Positions 40,785 through 50,157 of a DNA stretch of 64,000 nucleotides are shown in pieces. Each line of letters starts with the position of its first letter. Position 1 is the first letter of the stretch. Origin of the DNA: Sutcliffiella deserti (GTDB taxonomy: Bacteria > Bacillota > Bacilli > Bacillales > Bacillaceae_I); assembly GCF_020037475.1 (NCBI RefSeq), contig NZ_JAIQDB010000005.1, forward strand, positions 1 through 64,000, in the 5' to 3' direction. The position numbers and the translations under genes were made by a program. The notes beneath the pieces were generated by a model, which was given only the letters and a program-made list of their open reading frames with translations, had not been told where the DNA came from and searched no databases.

Positions 40785-42242
40785 ATGTCATTATTTGATA
40801 AAAAGATATCAGAATTACATAGTCTACTACATAAAAAAGAAATCACAGTTTCAGATCTAGTGGACACTTCCGTTACTCGTATAAGCGAAGTAGACGGTAA
40901 GGTAAAAGCTTTCTTGACACTAGATGAAGAGAATGCACGAAAACAAGCGAAAGTTCTAGATGAAGCACTTGGACTTGAGAGGGACCACGGCTTATTATTC
41001 GGGATTCCTATCGGATTGAAGGATAACATCGTCACGAAAGGAATTCGAACTACATGTGCTAGTAAAATCCTTGGTGACTTTAATCCGATTTACGATGCGA
41101 CGGTTGTCGAGAAATTAAAGCAGGCAGAAACTGTAACCATCGGGAAAATTAACATGGATGAATTCGGAATGGGATCTTCTAATGAGAACTCCGCTTTTGC
41201 AGCAGTACGAAATCCGTGGAGTCTTGACCATGTACCAGGTGGTTCAAGCGGTGGATCAGCAGCAGCAGTTGCAGCAGGTGAAGTCTTTTTCTCGCTAGGA
41301 TCTGATACAGGCGGCTCCATTCGGCAGCCAGCAGCATTTTGTGGTGTGGTTGGGTTAAAACCTACCTATGGCCGCGTATCTCGTTATGGGTTAGTCGCAT
41401 TTGCCTCGTCTCTAGACCAAATCGGTCCTATTACACGTACAGTAGAGGATAATGCCTACCTTTTACAAGCAATATCCGGTCTAGACCCAAATGACTCCAC
41501 TTCTGCACAAGCAGAAATACCGGACTTTTTATCTAGCTTAACAGGCGATGTGAAGGGGCTGAAAATTGGAGTACCAAGTCAATACCTTGGTGAAGGAGTC
41601 AGTGAAGAAGTTTGTCAATCTGTAAAAGATGCACTTAAAGTATTGGAAGGTCTTGGAGCATCGTGGGAAGAAGTGTCACTCCCTCACTCTAAGTACGCGC
41701 TAGCTACCTACTATTTATTGTCTTCATCTGAAGCATCGGCCAACCTTGCTCGCTTTGATGGTGTGCGTTATGGCTATCGTACAGATAATGCGAAGAATTT
41801 ACTCGATATGTACAAACAAACACGGAGCGAAGGCTTTGGACCAGAAGTGAAACGTCGAATCATGCTCGGAACCTATGCATTAAGCGCAGGCCACTATGAT
41901 GCATATTACATTAAGGCTCAAAAGGTCCGAACGTTAATTAAGCAGGACTTTGAAGAAATTTTTAATAAATTTGACGTAATTATCGGGCCAACCACGCCAA
42001 CTCCAGCCTTTAAATTAGGCGAAAATACGAAAGACCCTTTAACGATGTATGCAAACGATATTTTAACCATCCCAGTGAACCTTGCAGGTGTACCAGCAAT
42101 ATCCGTGCCAGCAGGCTTTGTAGATGGGCTGCCGGTCGGACTGCAAATTATCGGCAGGCATTTTGATGAAAGTACAGTTTACCAGGTTGCCCATGCATTT
42201 GAGCAAGCAACCGACCATCATAAACAAAAACCACAACTGTAA
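40785..42242 (+). CDS. gatA: Asp/Glu-tRNA amidotransferase subunit GatA
   Basis: 485 residues, amidase-signature glutaminase. The catalytic Lys is in [13 protein letters not shown] near 79. The Gly/Ser-rich signature [16 protein letters not shown] is near 152 with its catalytic serines, followed by [16 protein letters not shown]. Ammonia released from glutamine is passed to GatB. GAAGGGG precedes the ATG; 15 bases after gatC. Confidence 0.97.
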   Translation: MSLFDKKISELHSLLHKKEITVSDLVDTSVTRISEVDGKVKAFLTLDEENARKQAKVLDEALGLERDHGLLFGIPIGLKDNIVTKGIRTTCASKILGDFNPIYDATVVEKLKQAETVTIGKINMDEFGMGSSNENSAFAAVRNPWSLDHVPGGSSGGSAAAVAAGEVFFSLGSDTGGSIRQPAAFCGVVGLKPTYGRVSRYGLVAFASSLDQIGPITRTVEDNAYLLQAISGLDPNDSTSAQAEIPDFLSSLTGDVKGLKIGVPSQYLGEGVSEEVCQSVKDALKVLEGLGASWEEVSLPHSKYALATYYLLSSSEASANLARFDGVRYGYRTDNAKNLLDMYKQTRSEGFGPEVKRRIMLGTYALSAGHYDAYYIKAQKVRTLIKQDFEEIFNKFDVIIGPTTPTPAFKLGENTKDPLTMYANDILTIPVNLAGVPAISVPAGFVDGLPVGLQIIGRHFDESTVYQVAHAFEQATDHHKQKPQL

Positions 42243-42253
42243 GGGGTGAGACG

Positions 42254-43684
42254 ATGAACTTTGAATCGGTTATAGGTCTAGAGATACACGTAGAGTTGAA
42301 AACCCGGTCGAAAATATTTTCCTCCAGCCCAACGGAATTTGGAGCGGATCCTAACACACAAACAAGTGTAATCGACTTAGGGTACCCAGGTGTCCTTCCT
42401 GTCCTAAATAAGCAGGCAGTAGAATACGCAATGAAGGCTGCGATGGCTCTCAACTGCGAAATTGCATCTGACACTAAGTTTGATCGGAAAAACTACTTCT
42501 ATCCTGACAATCCAAAAGCATACCAAATTTCTCAGTATGACAAGCCAATTGGGGAAAATGGCTGGATTGAAATAGAAGTCGGTGGCGAAAAGAAGCGCAT
42601 AGGAATTACTCGTCTTCACCTCGAAGAAGATGCAGGAAAACTAATGCACACAGGCGACGGCTATTCCCTAGTTGATTTTAACCGCCAAGGAACACCTCTC
42701 ATTGAGATTGTTTCAGAACCTGATATAAGAACGCCAGAAGAAGCCTATGCCTACCTTGAAAAAATAAAATCAATCATTCAATATACAGGCGTTTCTGATT
42801 GTAAAATGGAAGAAGGCTCCCTTCGCTGTGATGCGAATATTTCCATTCGTCCAGTTGGGCAGGGAAAATTCGGCACGAAAGCAGAGCTTAAAAACTTAAA
42901 CAGCTTTAACTTTGTACAAAAAGGCTTGGAGCATGAAGTGGTTCGTCAGGAGAAGGTTCTTTTATCAGGAGGAATTATCCAACAGGAAACACGTCGCTAT
43001 GATGAGGCAACGAAGAAAACTGTGCTCATGCGTGTAAAAGAAGGATCAGACGATTACCGTTACTTCCCAGAGCCTGACCTACTGGCACTTCACATTGATG
43101 ATGAATGGAAAGAACGAATTCGCCTTTCTATTCCAGAACTGCCTGATGTACGGAAAAAGCGCTATGTAGAAGAACTCGGGTTGCCTGCTTATGATGCTCA
43201 GGTTATTACGATAACAAAAGAAATGTCCGATTTCTTCGACGAGACAGTGAACAATGGAGCAGATGCAAAGCTTGCATCCAACTGGCTAATGGGAGAAGTT
43301 TCCGCCTACCTTAATGCCGAGCAAAAAGAACTACATGAAACTTCCCTAGAGCCAAAAGGCTTGGCTGGGATGATTAAGCTTCTCGAAAAAGGAACAATCT
43401 CTTCCAAAATAGCGAAAAAGGTATTCAAGGAACTAATCGAAAACGGCGGCGACGCAGAAGAAATTGTAAAAGAAAAAGGTCTTGTGCAAATTTCTGATGA
43501 AGCAACCCTTCGTAAAATCGTTGGCGAGGCACTTGATAACAACCCGCAATCGATTGAAGACTTCAAAAGCGGTAAGGACCGGGCAATCGGCTTCCTCGTT
43601 GGCCAAATCATGAAAGCAACAAAAGGACAAGCAAATCCTCCTTTGGTTAACAAGCTTTTACTTGAGGAGATTAAGAAACGATAA
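42254..43684 (+). CDS. gatB: Asp/Glu-tRNA amidotransferase subunit GatB
   Basis: 476 residues. The kinase/transamidase cradle domain (~1-290) has [18 protein letters not shown] at the start, [16 protein letters not shown] near 78, [12 protein letters not shown] near 120 and [20 protein letters not shown] near 138. The helical and YqeY-like tail that binds tRNA covers ~300-476 ([31 protein letters not shown]). AAGGGGTG lies six bases before the ATG. Last gene of gatCAB, followed by a terminator. Confidence 0.97.
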   Translation: MNFESVIGLEIHVELKTRSKIFSSSPTEFGADPNTQTSVIDLGYPGVLPVLNKQAVEYAMKAAMALNCEIASDTKFDRKNYFYPDNPKAYQISQYDKPIGENGWIEIEVGGEKKRIGITRLHLEEDAGKLMHTGDGYSLVDFNRQGTPLIEIVSEPDIRTPEEAYAYLEKIKSIIQYTGVSDCKMEEGSLRCDANISIRPVGQGKFGTKAELKNLNSFNFVQKGLEHEVVRQEKVLLSGGIIQQETRRYDEATKKTVLMRVKEGSDDYRYFPEPDLLALHIDDEWKERIRLSIPELPDVRKKRYVEELGLPAYDAQVITITKEMSDFFDETVNNGADAKLASNWLMGEVSAYLNAEQKELHETSLEPKGLAGMIKLLEKGTISSKIAKKVFKELIENGGDAEEIVKEKGLVQISDEATLRKIVGEALDNNPQSIEDFKSGKDRAIGFLVGQIMKATKGQANPPLVNKLLLEEIKKR

Positions 43685-43704
43685 GTAGTGTTTTTGTTTT
43701 AGGG

Positions 43705-43741
43705 CAGAACTCCGGGTGTTGTGGGGGTTCTGTTTTTTTTT
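43705..43741 (+). terminator. gatCAB terminator
   Basis: CAGAACTCC pairs with GGGGTTCTG (nine pairs, one G-U), ten-base loop, then nine T. Starts 21 bases after gatB. Confidence 0.9.
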
Positions 43742-43810
43742 GTGCGTAAGGGATATGGTGTGGTGGTGCAGAAAAAGCAGACAGCGGCTGAACGGGTGAG
43801 TGTTTCTTCC

Positions 43811-44700
43811 ATGGTGGAACGGCCGATAAAAATGCTGTTTTTGTGTTACATTTTGGGGTATTCCACCACAGAATGCGTTTAGTGGGTAGATTTCTTGGGG
43901 ACTTGCATCCCGCATTCCGGTGTTGTGTACCACTTCTCCGGATTTGTGCACGCAACTCGGTTTTTTCGTATCACTTCTCGGGACTTGCGCACGCAACTCG
44001 GTTTTTTCGTATCACTTCTCGACATTTGTGCACGGAACGCTTTTTTCCATCGCTTATGGCAATTTGCGCTCGGCACCAGATATTATGCGCAACTTTCATG
44101 GTGGAACGGCCGATAAAAATGCTGTTTTTGTGTTACATTTTGGGGTATTCCACCGCAGAACGCGTTTAGTGGGTAGATTTCTGGGGACCTGCCTCCCGCA
44201 TTCCGGTGTGGTGTACCACTTCTCCGGATTAGCGCACGCAACTCGGTTTTTTCGTACCACTTCTCGAGATTTGCGCACGCAACTCGGTTTTTTCGTACCA
44301 CTTCTCGAGATTTGCGCACGCAACTCGGTTTTTTCGTATCACTTCTCGACATTTGCGCACTGAACGCTTTTCTCCAAAGCTTATGGGAATTTGCTCACTG
44401 CACCAGACCTTATGCGCAACTTCCGGGGTTGCCCGGCGGTTCTTCGTTTTTGTGTTACATTTTGGGGTATTCACCCACAAAATGCTTTAAGTGGGTAGAT
44501 TTCACGGCGACATGCTTCCAGCAATGCTGTTTTTGTGTTACATTTCAGGGTAGTCCACCACAGAACGCGTTTAGTGGGTAGATCTCTGGCGACATGCTTC
44601 CCGCATTCCGATGTTGCGCACCACTTCTCGGGACTTGTGCACGGAACTCGGTTTTTTCGTATCACTTCTCGACATTTGCGCACGGAACGCTTTTTCTCCA
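43811..44700. repeat. nested minisatellite (41-bp units in 287-bp super-units)
   Basis: A 41-bp unit beginning CACTTCTCG and containing TTGCGCACGCAACTCGG and TTTTTTCGTA starts at 43931, 43972, 44013, then 44217, 44258, 44299, 44340, then 44622, 44663, always exactly 41 bases apart within a block. The blocks sit in a larger unit (ATGGTGGAACGGCCGATAAA, then GTGTTACATTTTGGGG at 43843, 44130, 44452, 44535), period 287 for the first two. Several frames are open on both strands because the repeat lacks stops, but none has a ribosome site or a recognisable product. Confidence 0.9.
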
Positions 44701-44834
44701 AAAGCTCTAATTTGTTATTTCAATATGGCGAGCGGCTGTAAATTCAACAGACCCCGCTGCGGTTTCCCCCGCTTCACCACTGCGAGCCCGATAAAAAAAG
44801 CAAAGCACGACATTCCGCCGCACCTTGCTTCCTA

Positions 44835-45716
44835 TTAAAACTCCCGCACATCACCCATGTATTCTTCCAACGTAATTTCTTTGTTGAAAATCTCTGTTGC
44901 AATTTCCACACCGATATAGCGGTAATGCCAAGGCTCAAAGGCGTACCCTGTGATGTTTGTTTTCCCTTTTGGATAGCGCAAAATGAAGCCATAGTGATGC
45001 GCGTTGTTTGCCAACCACTTACCTTCTACGGTATTTTCAAAGCTTTCCACTAGCTCCAAGTTGACGCTTTTGGCTGTAATATCCATGGCGAGGCCGGTTT
45101 GGTGCTCGCTTGTTCCTGGCCGTGCAACATATAGAACCGCTTGTTCGTACCCAAAGGTTGCAATTTCATTTTGAAAAATGGAATTTTGTGTTTCGTACGA
45201 GCGGAAACCAGACCGAGCATAAAGTTCAATTCCTTCTGACTGGGCATCAGCAAACATCATTTCCAACGATTCTGCAGCCTCTTGTCGCAGCTTCGAGCGG
45301 TCACTTTTTTCATCTCCAAACGAGAATGGCACATTTGGACGAATTAGATCTGGCGGACGGTATCCTTCAGGTAACGCCCAAAACTTGTTAACCATCACTG
45401 TAATCGTGGATGGATTCGCCACAACTGGTATGGCCTCTTCTTCAGGGGTCGAAGGTTCCACTTGTTCACCTTGCTCCTCAGAGGCAGGAGGTGCTTCTTC
45501 TCCTTCTTCTTGATTCTCCACTTCGTCTACCACCACCACTTCCTTCTTTATGAAAAATTCATCCCATATCGCATTTTCCTTGGATAGGTTGAGGGGAGAG
45601 GTGGACTTGGAAGAATGAGGTGAACCAACTAATAAGAGTTTCTCTTCTAATGGACTACATCCAATAAGTAGGCTAATGCTTGCTGTACCAATTATCATCT
45701 TTTTTAAAATTTGCAA
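44835..45716 (-). CDS. M15B D-alanyl-D-alanine carboxypeptidase lipoprotein (VanY/YodJ-like)
   Basis: 293 residues. Lipobox LIGC (Cys20), an acidic Pro/Glu-rich spacer to ~105, then the VanY domain. The zinc ligands are in SEHQTGLAMDI (His and Asp of SxHxxGxAxD, near 205-215) and in EPWHYRY (His, near 265); GFRSYETQNSIF is near 170. It should trim the terminal D-Ala of wall stem peptides outside the membrane. The start is TTG at 45716 with GAGGAA seven bases upstream. Monocistronic, ending next to the minisatellite. Confidence 0.9.
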   Translation of the reverse strand: MQILKKMIIGTASISLLIGCSPLEEKLLLVGSPHSSKSTSPLNLSKENAIWDEFFIKKEVVVVDEVENQEEGEEAPPASEEQGEQVEPSTPEEEAIPVVANPSTITVMVNKFWALPEGYRPPDLIRPNVPFSFGDEKSDRSKLRQEAAESLEMMFADAQSEGIELYARSGFRSYETQNSIFQNEIATFGYEQAVLYVARPGTSEHQTGLAMDITAKSVNLELVESFENTVEGKWLANNAHHYGFILRYPKGKTNITGYAFEPWHYRYIGVEIATEIFNKEITLEEYMGDVREF

Positions 45717-45930
45717 TGGTATTCCTCACTAACTTGGTTTATTATGGAAGAGGTGCGAATAATTCGTTTATTCAAAAAAGTCTCTCTTCTATTTTACACT
45801 TTTACACTATTTATCATAGTCTCTTTTTGCTGAATTAGAATTTGGGTATGGAGCTGTTGAACTGATAGTGTCAACTTACGCAAAACCAACGGTAAAAAAA
45901 TCGCAAATGAAGATAAAATTTGCAATTTTA

Positions 45931-45957
45931 TGAAACCAAAGATTGGTATAAACCGTA
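45931..45957 (+). promoter_or_regulatory. sigma-W-type promoter for yuaF-floT
   Basis: TGAAAC at 45931-45936, 17-base spacer, CGTA at 45954-45957 followed by TATACTA. This matches the sigma-W consensus TGAAAC-N16/17-CGTA, and the orthologous B. subtilis yuaF operon is a sigma-W target. Confidence 0.8.
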
Positions 45958-46079
45958 TATACTATCGGAAGAGTAAATGGAGGGGGAGGTCAGGAAACGT
46001 TTGATGGAATACGGCTGGCAGACTTTTGAATGCAAGACAGATCAGCAAGACTAATCTAAAGATAAAGGATCGATTGCTT

Positions 46080-46619
46080 ATGACGATGTTTGGAATGGAA
46101 ATGGTGTCTCTCTATTTATGGGGGCTCATTATTTTCGGGAGCGTAACACTAATCTATATTTTACTTTCTGATGTTGTGGATGGAATATTTGATGTGATAC
46201 CTGTGGATCCTGCACTTATTCTTTCGTTTTTCACTGTGTTCAGCGCCTCGGGTTATCTATTGGAGAAATTCTCTCCCTTTTCGGACTGGTTAGTGCTGGG
46301 AGCTGCTTCCTTAATCGCGATCGGGCTGGTTACCTTGCTGCATTTCTTTGTTTTTGTACCGATTCGTTCTGCGGAATCTTCGCTTGGTTACTCTGATGAG
46401 GATTTAAAAGGCAAACTTGCGAAGGTTATTATATCGGTGCCGCAGGACGGTTTTGGTGAAGTTGTGCTTAGCATTGGCGGGAGCACGGTATCCAAATCAG
46501 CCCAAAGCTTCGATAATGAACCAATTCCATACGATACGGAAGTACTGATCATCAACGTCCAACAAGGGGTAGTTTTTGTTACTCCTTACGAAAAAGTATT
46601 AGAATCATATAATCAATAG
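46080..46619 (+). CDS. yuaF: NfeD-like membrane protein YuaF
   Basis: 179 residues. Two or three membrane helices (about 9-29, 40-58, 66-88) followed by a C-terminal OB-fold domain (LAKVIISVPQDGFGEVVLSI and VLIINVQQGVVFVTPYE). Such NfeD-type proteins act with a neighbouring flotillin. The start is uncertain: ATG 46080 has AAAGGATC 11 bases upstream, while an in-frame TTG at 46026 would add 18 polar residues. A much stronger GGAGGGGGAGG at 45979-45989 serves neither start at normal spacing. Twelve bases separate it from floT. Confidence 0.82.
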   Translation: MTMFGMEMVSLYLWGLIIFGSVTLIYILLSDVVDGIFDVIPVDPALILSFFTVFSASGYLLEKFSPFSDWLVLGAASLIAIGLVTLLHFFVFVPIRSAESSLGYSDEDLKGKLAKVIISVPQDGFGEVVLSIGGSTVSKSAQSFDNEPIPYDTEVLIINVQQGVVFVTPYEKVLESYNQ

Positions 46620-46631
46620 GGGGAATGGGTA

Positions 46632-48191
46632 ATGGTATTTGGTGAAATCGCCATCATTATTGGTGTAGTCGTTATACTTCTTTTTGCACTTATTGTCGTG
46701 TTTGTTGCACGCTATAAGACGGCTGGACCGGATGAAGCACTAATTATTACAGGTAGCTATTTAGGTGGAAAAAACGTACATGTAGATGAATCAGGAAACA
46801 AGATCAAGATTGTTCGAGGTGGAGGGGCATTCATCGTTCCTGTTTTCCAACAATCGGACCCTTTAAGTTTACTTTCGATCAAATTGGATGTAAAAACTCC
46901 AGAGGTTTACACGGAACAAGGTGTACCTGTCATGGCAGATGGTACAGCAATCATCAAAATTGGAAACTCTATTGGTGATATCGCAACAGCTGCGGAACAA
47001 TTTTTAGGAAAAGCAAAAGAAGACATGGAAAATGAAGCTCGTGAAGTTTTAGAAGGACATTTACGTTCTATTTTAGGATCCATGACAGTAGAGGAAATCT
47101 ACAAAAACCGTGAAAAATTCTCTCAGGAAGTACAACGTGTTGCTTCACAAGATTTAGCGAAAATGGGATTAATTATCGTATCCTTCACCATTCGTGACAT
47201 CCGTGACAGCAATGGATACTTAGAATCACTTGGTAAGCCACGTATCGCACAAGTAAAGCGTGACGCTGATATTGCAACAGCAGAAGCAGACAAAGAAACA
47301 CGTATCAAGCGTGCAGAGGCATCCAAAGATGCGCAGCGTGCGGAGCTTGAGCGTGCAACCGAGATTGCGGAAGCAGAAAAAGAAAACAAAATGAAAATGG
47401 CAGAATACCGCCGAGAGCAAGATATCGCGAAAGCCCGTGCGGACCAAGCGTACCATCTAGAAGAAGCACGCGCCAAGCAAGAAGTAACGGAGCAGCAAAT
47501 GCAAGTACAAATCATTGAGCGTCAGAAGCAAATTGAATTAGAAGAGAAAGAAATCTTGCGTCGTGAACGTCAATATGACTCTGAAGTGAAGAAAAAAGCA
47601 GATGCGGACCGTTACTCCGTCGAGCAAGCTGCAAACGGGGATAAAGCGAAGCAAATGGCAGAAGCGGATGCAACAAAGTACCGCATTGAGGCAATGGCCA
47701 AAGCAGAAGCTGAAAAAATCCGTATTGATGGTTTGGCAAAAGCGGATGCACAAAGAGCACAAGGGGAATCCGAAGCTGATATCATTCGTCTGAAAGGTCT
47801 TGCAGAGGCAGAAGCGAAAGAGAAGATTGCAGAAGCATTCGAACAGTTCGGTCAAGCGGCCATCCTCGACATGATTCTCAAAATGCTTCCTGAATATGCG
47901 AAACAAGTGGCAGCTCCGCTTGGAAACATCGATAAGATCACAGTTGTCGATACAGGTGGAAGTGGCGAAAACAGCGGTGCCAACAAAGTTACTGGCTATG
48001 CGACAAACCTGATGTCCACATTACAGGAATCACTAAAAGCATCATCTGGGATCGATGTAAAAGAGCTAATCGAGAACTTCTCAGGAAAAGGCAACGTCAG
48101 AAACAGCATCGACAGCCTAGCAAACGAACTATCAGTAAAAAATGAAATCAAAGCTCAAAACAAAAACGACGAAAGTCCAAATGCTCAATAA
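46632..48191 (+). CDS. floT: flotillin-like protein FloT
   Basis: 519 residues. N-terminal membrane hairpin or helix (~4-27), SPFH/PHB domain (~30-190; RYKTAGPDEALIITGSYLGG start), then a long heptad-rich coiled coil with AEA/EAE repeats (~210-400), ending in an oligomerisation region (ILDMILKMLPEYAKQVAAPL). It organises functional membrane microdomains in Bacillus. GGGGGAAT lies eight bases before the ATG. The third B. subtilis operon gene (yuaI) is not present here. Confidence 0.95.
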   Translation: MVFGEIAIIIGVVVILLFALIVVFVARYKTAGPDEALIITGSYLGGKNVHVDESGNKIKIVRGGGAFIVPVFQQSDPLSLLSIKLDVKTPEVYTEQGVPVMADGTAIIKIGNSIGDIATAAEQFLGKAKEDMENEAREVLEGHLRSILGSMTVEEIYKNREKFSQEVQRVASQDLAKMGLIIVSFTIRDIRDSNGYLESLGKPRIAQVKRDADIATAEADKETRIKRAEASKDAQRAELERATEIAEAEKENKMKMAEYRREQDIAKARADQAYHLEEARAKQEVTEQQMQVQIIERQKQIELEEKEILRRERQYDSEVKKKADADRYSVEQAANGDKAKQMAEADATKYRIEAMAKAEAEKIRIDGLAKADAQRAQGESEADIIRLKGLAEAEAKEKIAEAFEQFGQAAILDMILKMLPEYAKQVAAPLGNIDKITVVDTGGSGENSGANKVTGYATNLMSTLQESLKASSGIDVKELIENFSGKGNVRNSIDSLANELSVKNEIKAQNKNDESPNAQ

Positions 48192-48204
48192 ATAAATTTA
48201 TTTT

Positions 48205-48267
48205 AGGGGCCAGACCCCGGCAGGAATTTGCTACTCTATGTAGTATTGCCGAGGGCCTGGCCCTTTT
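48205..48267 (+). terminator. floT terminator built from an inverted GGGGTCTGGCCCC repeat
   Basis: GGGGCCAGACCCCGGCA pairs in segments with TGCCGAGGGCCTGGCCC, with an inner CTAC/GTAG hairpin, then TTTTAG. GGCCAGACCCCGGCAGGAAT is the reverse complement of the sequence at 7014-7033. The following 48270-48484 is A/T-rich with no gene seen. Confidence 0.8.
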
Positions 48268-48484
48268 AGTTTGGGTGTGCGGAGTTAGTTGGGTTTTCAT
48301 TTTTATTGCATCTTGACCATATAATAGGCTAATATGTTATCTGTGGTTAAATAGGGGTTGACTCTATTTGATCTGTAAATTTAGTGATTCAATAGATCGA
48401 TCAATAATCAATCATTCATCTAAGCATAGCGAGATTTTAATCTATATATACAAGTTTGCAAATTTAATTATAGGATGATGGTAA

Positions 48485-49405
48485 ATGAAGCGTGCAAGAG
48501 TTATTTATAACCCGACCTCTGGGCGTGAAGCTTTTCGAAAGCACTTACCAGAAGTGTTAGTGAGGTTAGAGAAGGCTGGATACGAAACGTCCTGCCATGC
48601 CACCACATGCCAAGGGGATGCAACAGAGGCAGCAAGGCTCGCTGTAGAACGCGAGTATGACTTAGTTGTTGCAGCAGGAGGAGATGGCACTATTAACGAA
48701 GTGGTAAACGGGTTGGCGGAACAACCTTACCGACCGCAACTCGGCGTCATTCCTGTTGGTACCACCAATGATTTTGCTCGAGCACTTGATCTTCCAAGGG
48801 ACGATATTTTAGGGTGTGTGGACGTTATCACGAATGGAGTTCCAATGCCAATCGATATCGGCAAAGCGAATGATCAATATTTCGTGAACATTGCCGGTGG
48901 CGGAAAAATGACCGAGTTATCCTACGAGGTTCCAAGCAAGATGAAAACTGTCATTGGCCAGCTTGCTTATTATATAAAAGGAATGGAAATGCTGCCCTCT
49001 ATCAGGCCAACCAATGTAGTTATCGAATTTGACGGGAAGGTGTATGAAGGAGAAATCATGCTTTTTCTTGTTTCCTTATCCAATTCAGTCGGTGGATTTG
49101 AGAAGCTTGCCCCTGATTCCTGCATGAACGACGGGATGTTTGATTTAATTATCTTGAAAAAAGCAAACATCGCTGATTTTATCCGAATTGCTACAATGGC
49201 ATTAAGAGGGGACCACATTAAGGATCCTCATATTATTTATACAAAAGCAAATCGTGTAAAAGTCAGTACGCAGGAAAAAATGCAGTTGAACCTTGATGGG
49301 GAATATGGCGGCCTTCTTCCTGGAGAATTCGTTAATCTTTATCGCCACCTTGAAGTGATTGTATCCGAGAAACGTAGAGTCACTGAAATGAATAAATGCC
49401 ACTAA
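48485..49405 (+). CDS. dgkB: diacylglycerol kinase DgkB
   Basis: 306 residues. DAGK catalytic domain with RVIYNPTSGREAF near 5, the nucleotide loop AAGGDGTINEVVNGLA near 61-76, GVIPVGTTNDFARAL near 87-101 and a C-terminal beta-sandwich (MQLNLDGEYGGLLPG near 265). It recycles diacylglycerol from lipoteichoic-acid synthesis. The position after the gat genes matches B. subtilis, although the yerO/yerP genes and rlmCD are missing here. AGGATG before the ATG. Confidence 0.95.
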   Translation: MKRARVIYNPTSGREAFRKHLPEVLVRLEKAGYETSCHATTCQGDATEAARLAVEREYDLVVAAGGDGTINEVVNGLAEQPYRPQLGVIPVGTTNDFARALDLPRDDILGCVDVITNGVPMPIDIGKANDQYFVNIAGGGKMTELSYEVPSKMKTVIGQLAYYIKGMEMLPSIRPTNVVIEFDGKVYEGEIMLFLVSLSNSVGGFEKLAPDSCMNDGMFDLIILKKANIADFIRIATMALRGDHIKDPHIIYTKANRVKVSTQEKMQLNLDGEYGGLLPGEFVNLYRHLEVIVSEKRRVTEMNKCH

Positions 49406-49432
49406 ACAGCGGGAAAGCCTGCTGTTTTTTTA
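49404..49432 (+). terminator. dgkB terminator
   Basis: AACAGC(GGG) pairs with (CCT)GCTGTT around AAAG, followed by seven T. Begins at the dgkB stop. Confidence 0.85.
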
Positions 49433-49517
49433 TTTTGGGAAGAAAGTTACCAGAACTCGAAGCTAGTATATGAAAAGTAAGGTTGGAGCAGAATGATGAA
49501 ATCTTCTCCCTCCTCCA

Positions 49518-49988
49518 TCACTCAACTTCTACCACAATTGTGTAGGACACTTCCCCATTTTTCCACTCAGCCAAGACTTCGTAGATATATCTGCCTTCCT
49601 CTGTTGGGACTGAGAAGGAATGATCAGTTAATGTCATCGCTTTTTTTCCACCGTCTTCATTCCATTGATAGAGAGTCAAGGCAGGTTTTTCTTCAACTAT
49701 AATGGTCAACTTGGTGTTGGGTGGGATCTTGATTGCTTCAACATTCTCAGCAATCTGGTTAGGGGAAGCTGCGTCAGTCCGAGCCACATGTGTGGAAAAG
49801 CCCTCTTTTTTCTCCCAACGATAATTCCCCTGAGCCATTTCATATTCCGTATCATCTACCATAATAAAGCCAGGCATAGATGGAGGGAATTCTTCATCCA
49901 TATTAACCTTATCCCCTGAGCAGCCAGTGATAACAAGAACCAGAATAGAAAGTAATATAGATGAAGTATACTTAATCAATAATTTCAA
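49518..49988 (-). CDS. lipoprotein of unknown function
   Basis: 156 residues. Signal peptide with lipobox VITGC (Cys23), then a domain of ~130 residues. Beta-rich character near the C-terminus (KALTLYQWN-like strand; SFSVPTEEGRYIYEVLAEW; VSYTIVVEVE) resembles small immunoglobulin-like extracytoplasmic domains. ATG behind GGGGGAA. Monocistronic, convergent with dgkB. No family recognised. Confidence 0.65.
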   Translation of the reverse strand: MKLLIKYTSSILLSILVLVITGCSGDKVNMDEEFPPSMPGFIMVDDTEYEMAQGNYRWEKKEGFSTHVARTDAASPNQIAENVEAIKIPPNTKLTIIVEEKPALTLYQWNEDGGKKAMTLTDHSFSVPTEEGRYIYEVLAEWKNGEVSYTIVVEVE

Positions 49989-50157
49989 ACTAATTCCCCC
50001 TTTAATCTTTTGACGATAAAAACCAGAGAAGGTTACAGTTTACGTACAGCTGACATGTTACGCCAGCCTTCTTAAGTTTATCCTGTAGAAGGTAGGACGG
50101 TGAAGTTTCAAAAAGGTCAGCGTTTTATTATAATGGATAGAAAAGAGGAGGCAGATG

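Noticed and set aside
43843-44160. Insertion sequence or phage remnant at the minisatellite
   Set aside because: No transposase or integrase fragment and no terminal inverted repeats with target duplication could be seen around the block.
43843-44741. Overlapping open frames on both strands in the minisatellite, some with repeated Lys/Ser/Arg-rich peptides
   Set aside because: They arise because the 41-bp unit lacks stop codons in several frames and 3 x 41 bases restore the frame. No ribosome sites, no signal or domain, and both strands are equally open.
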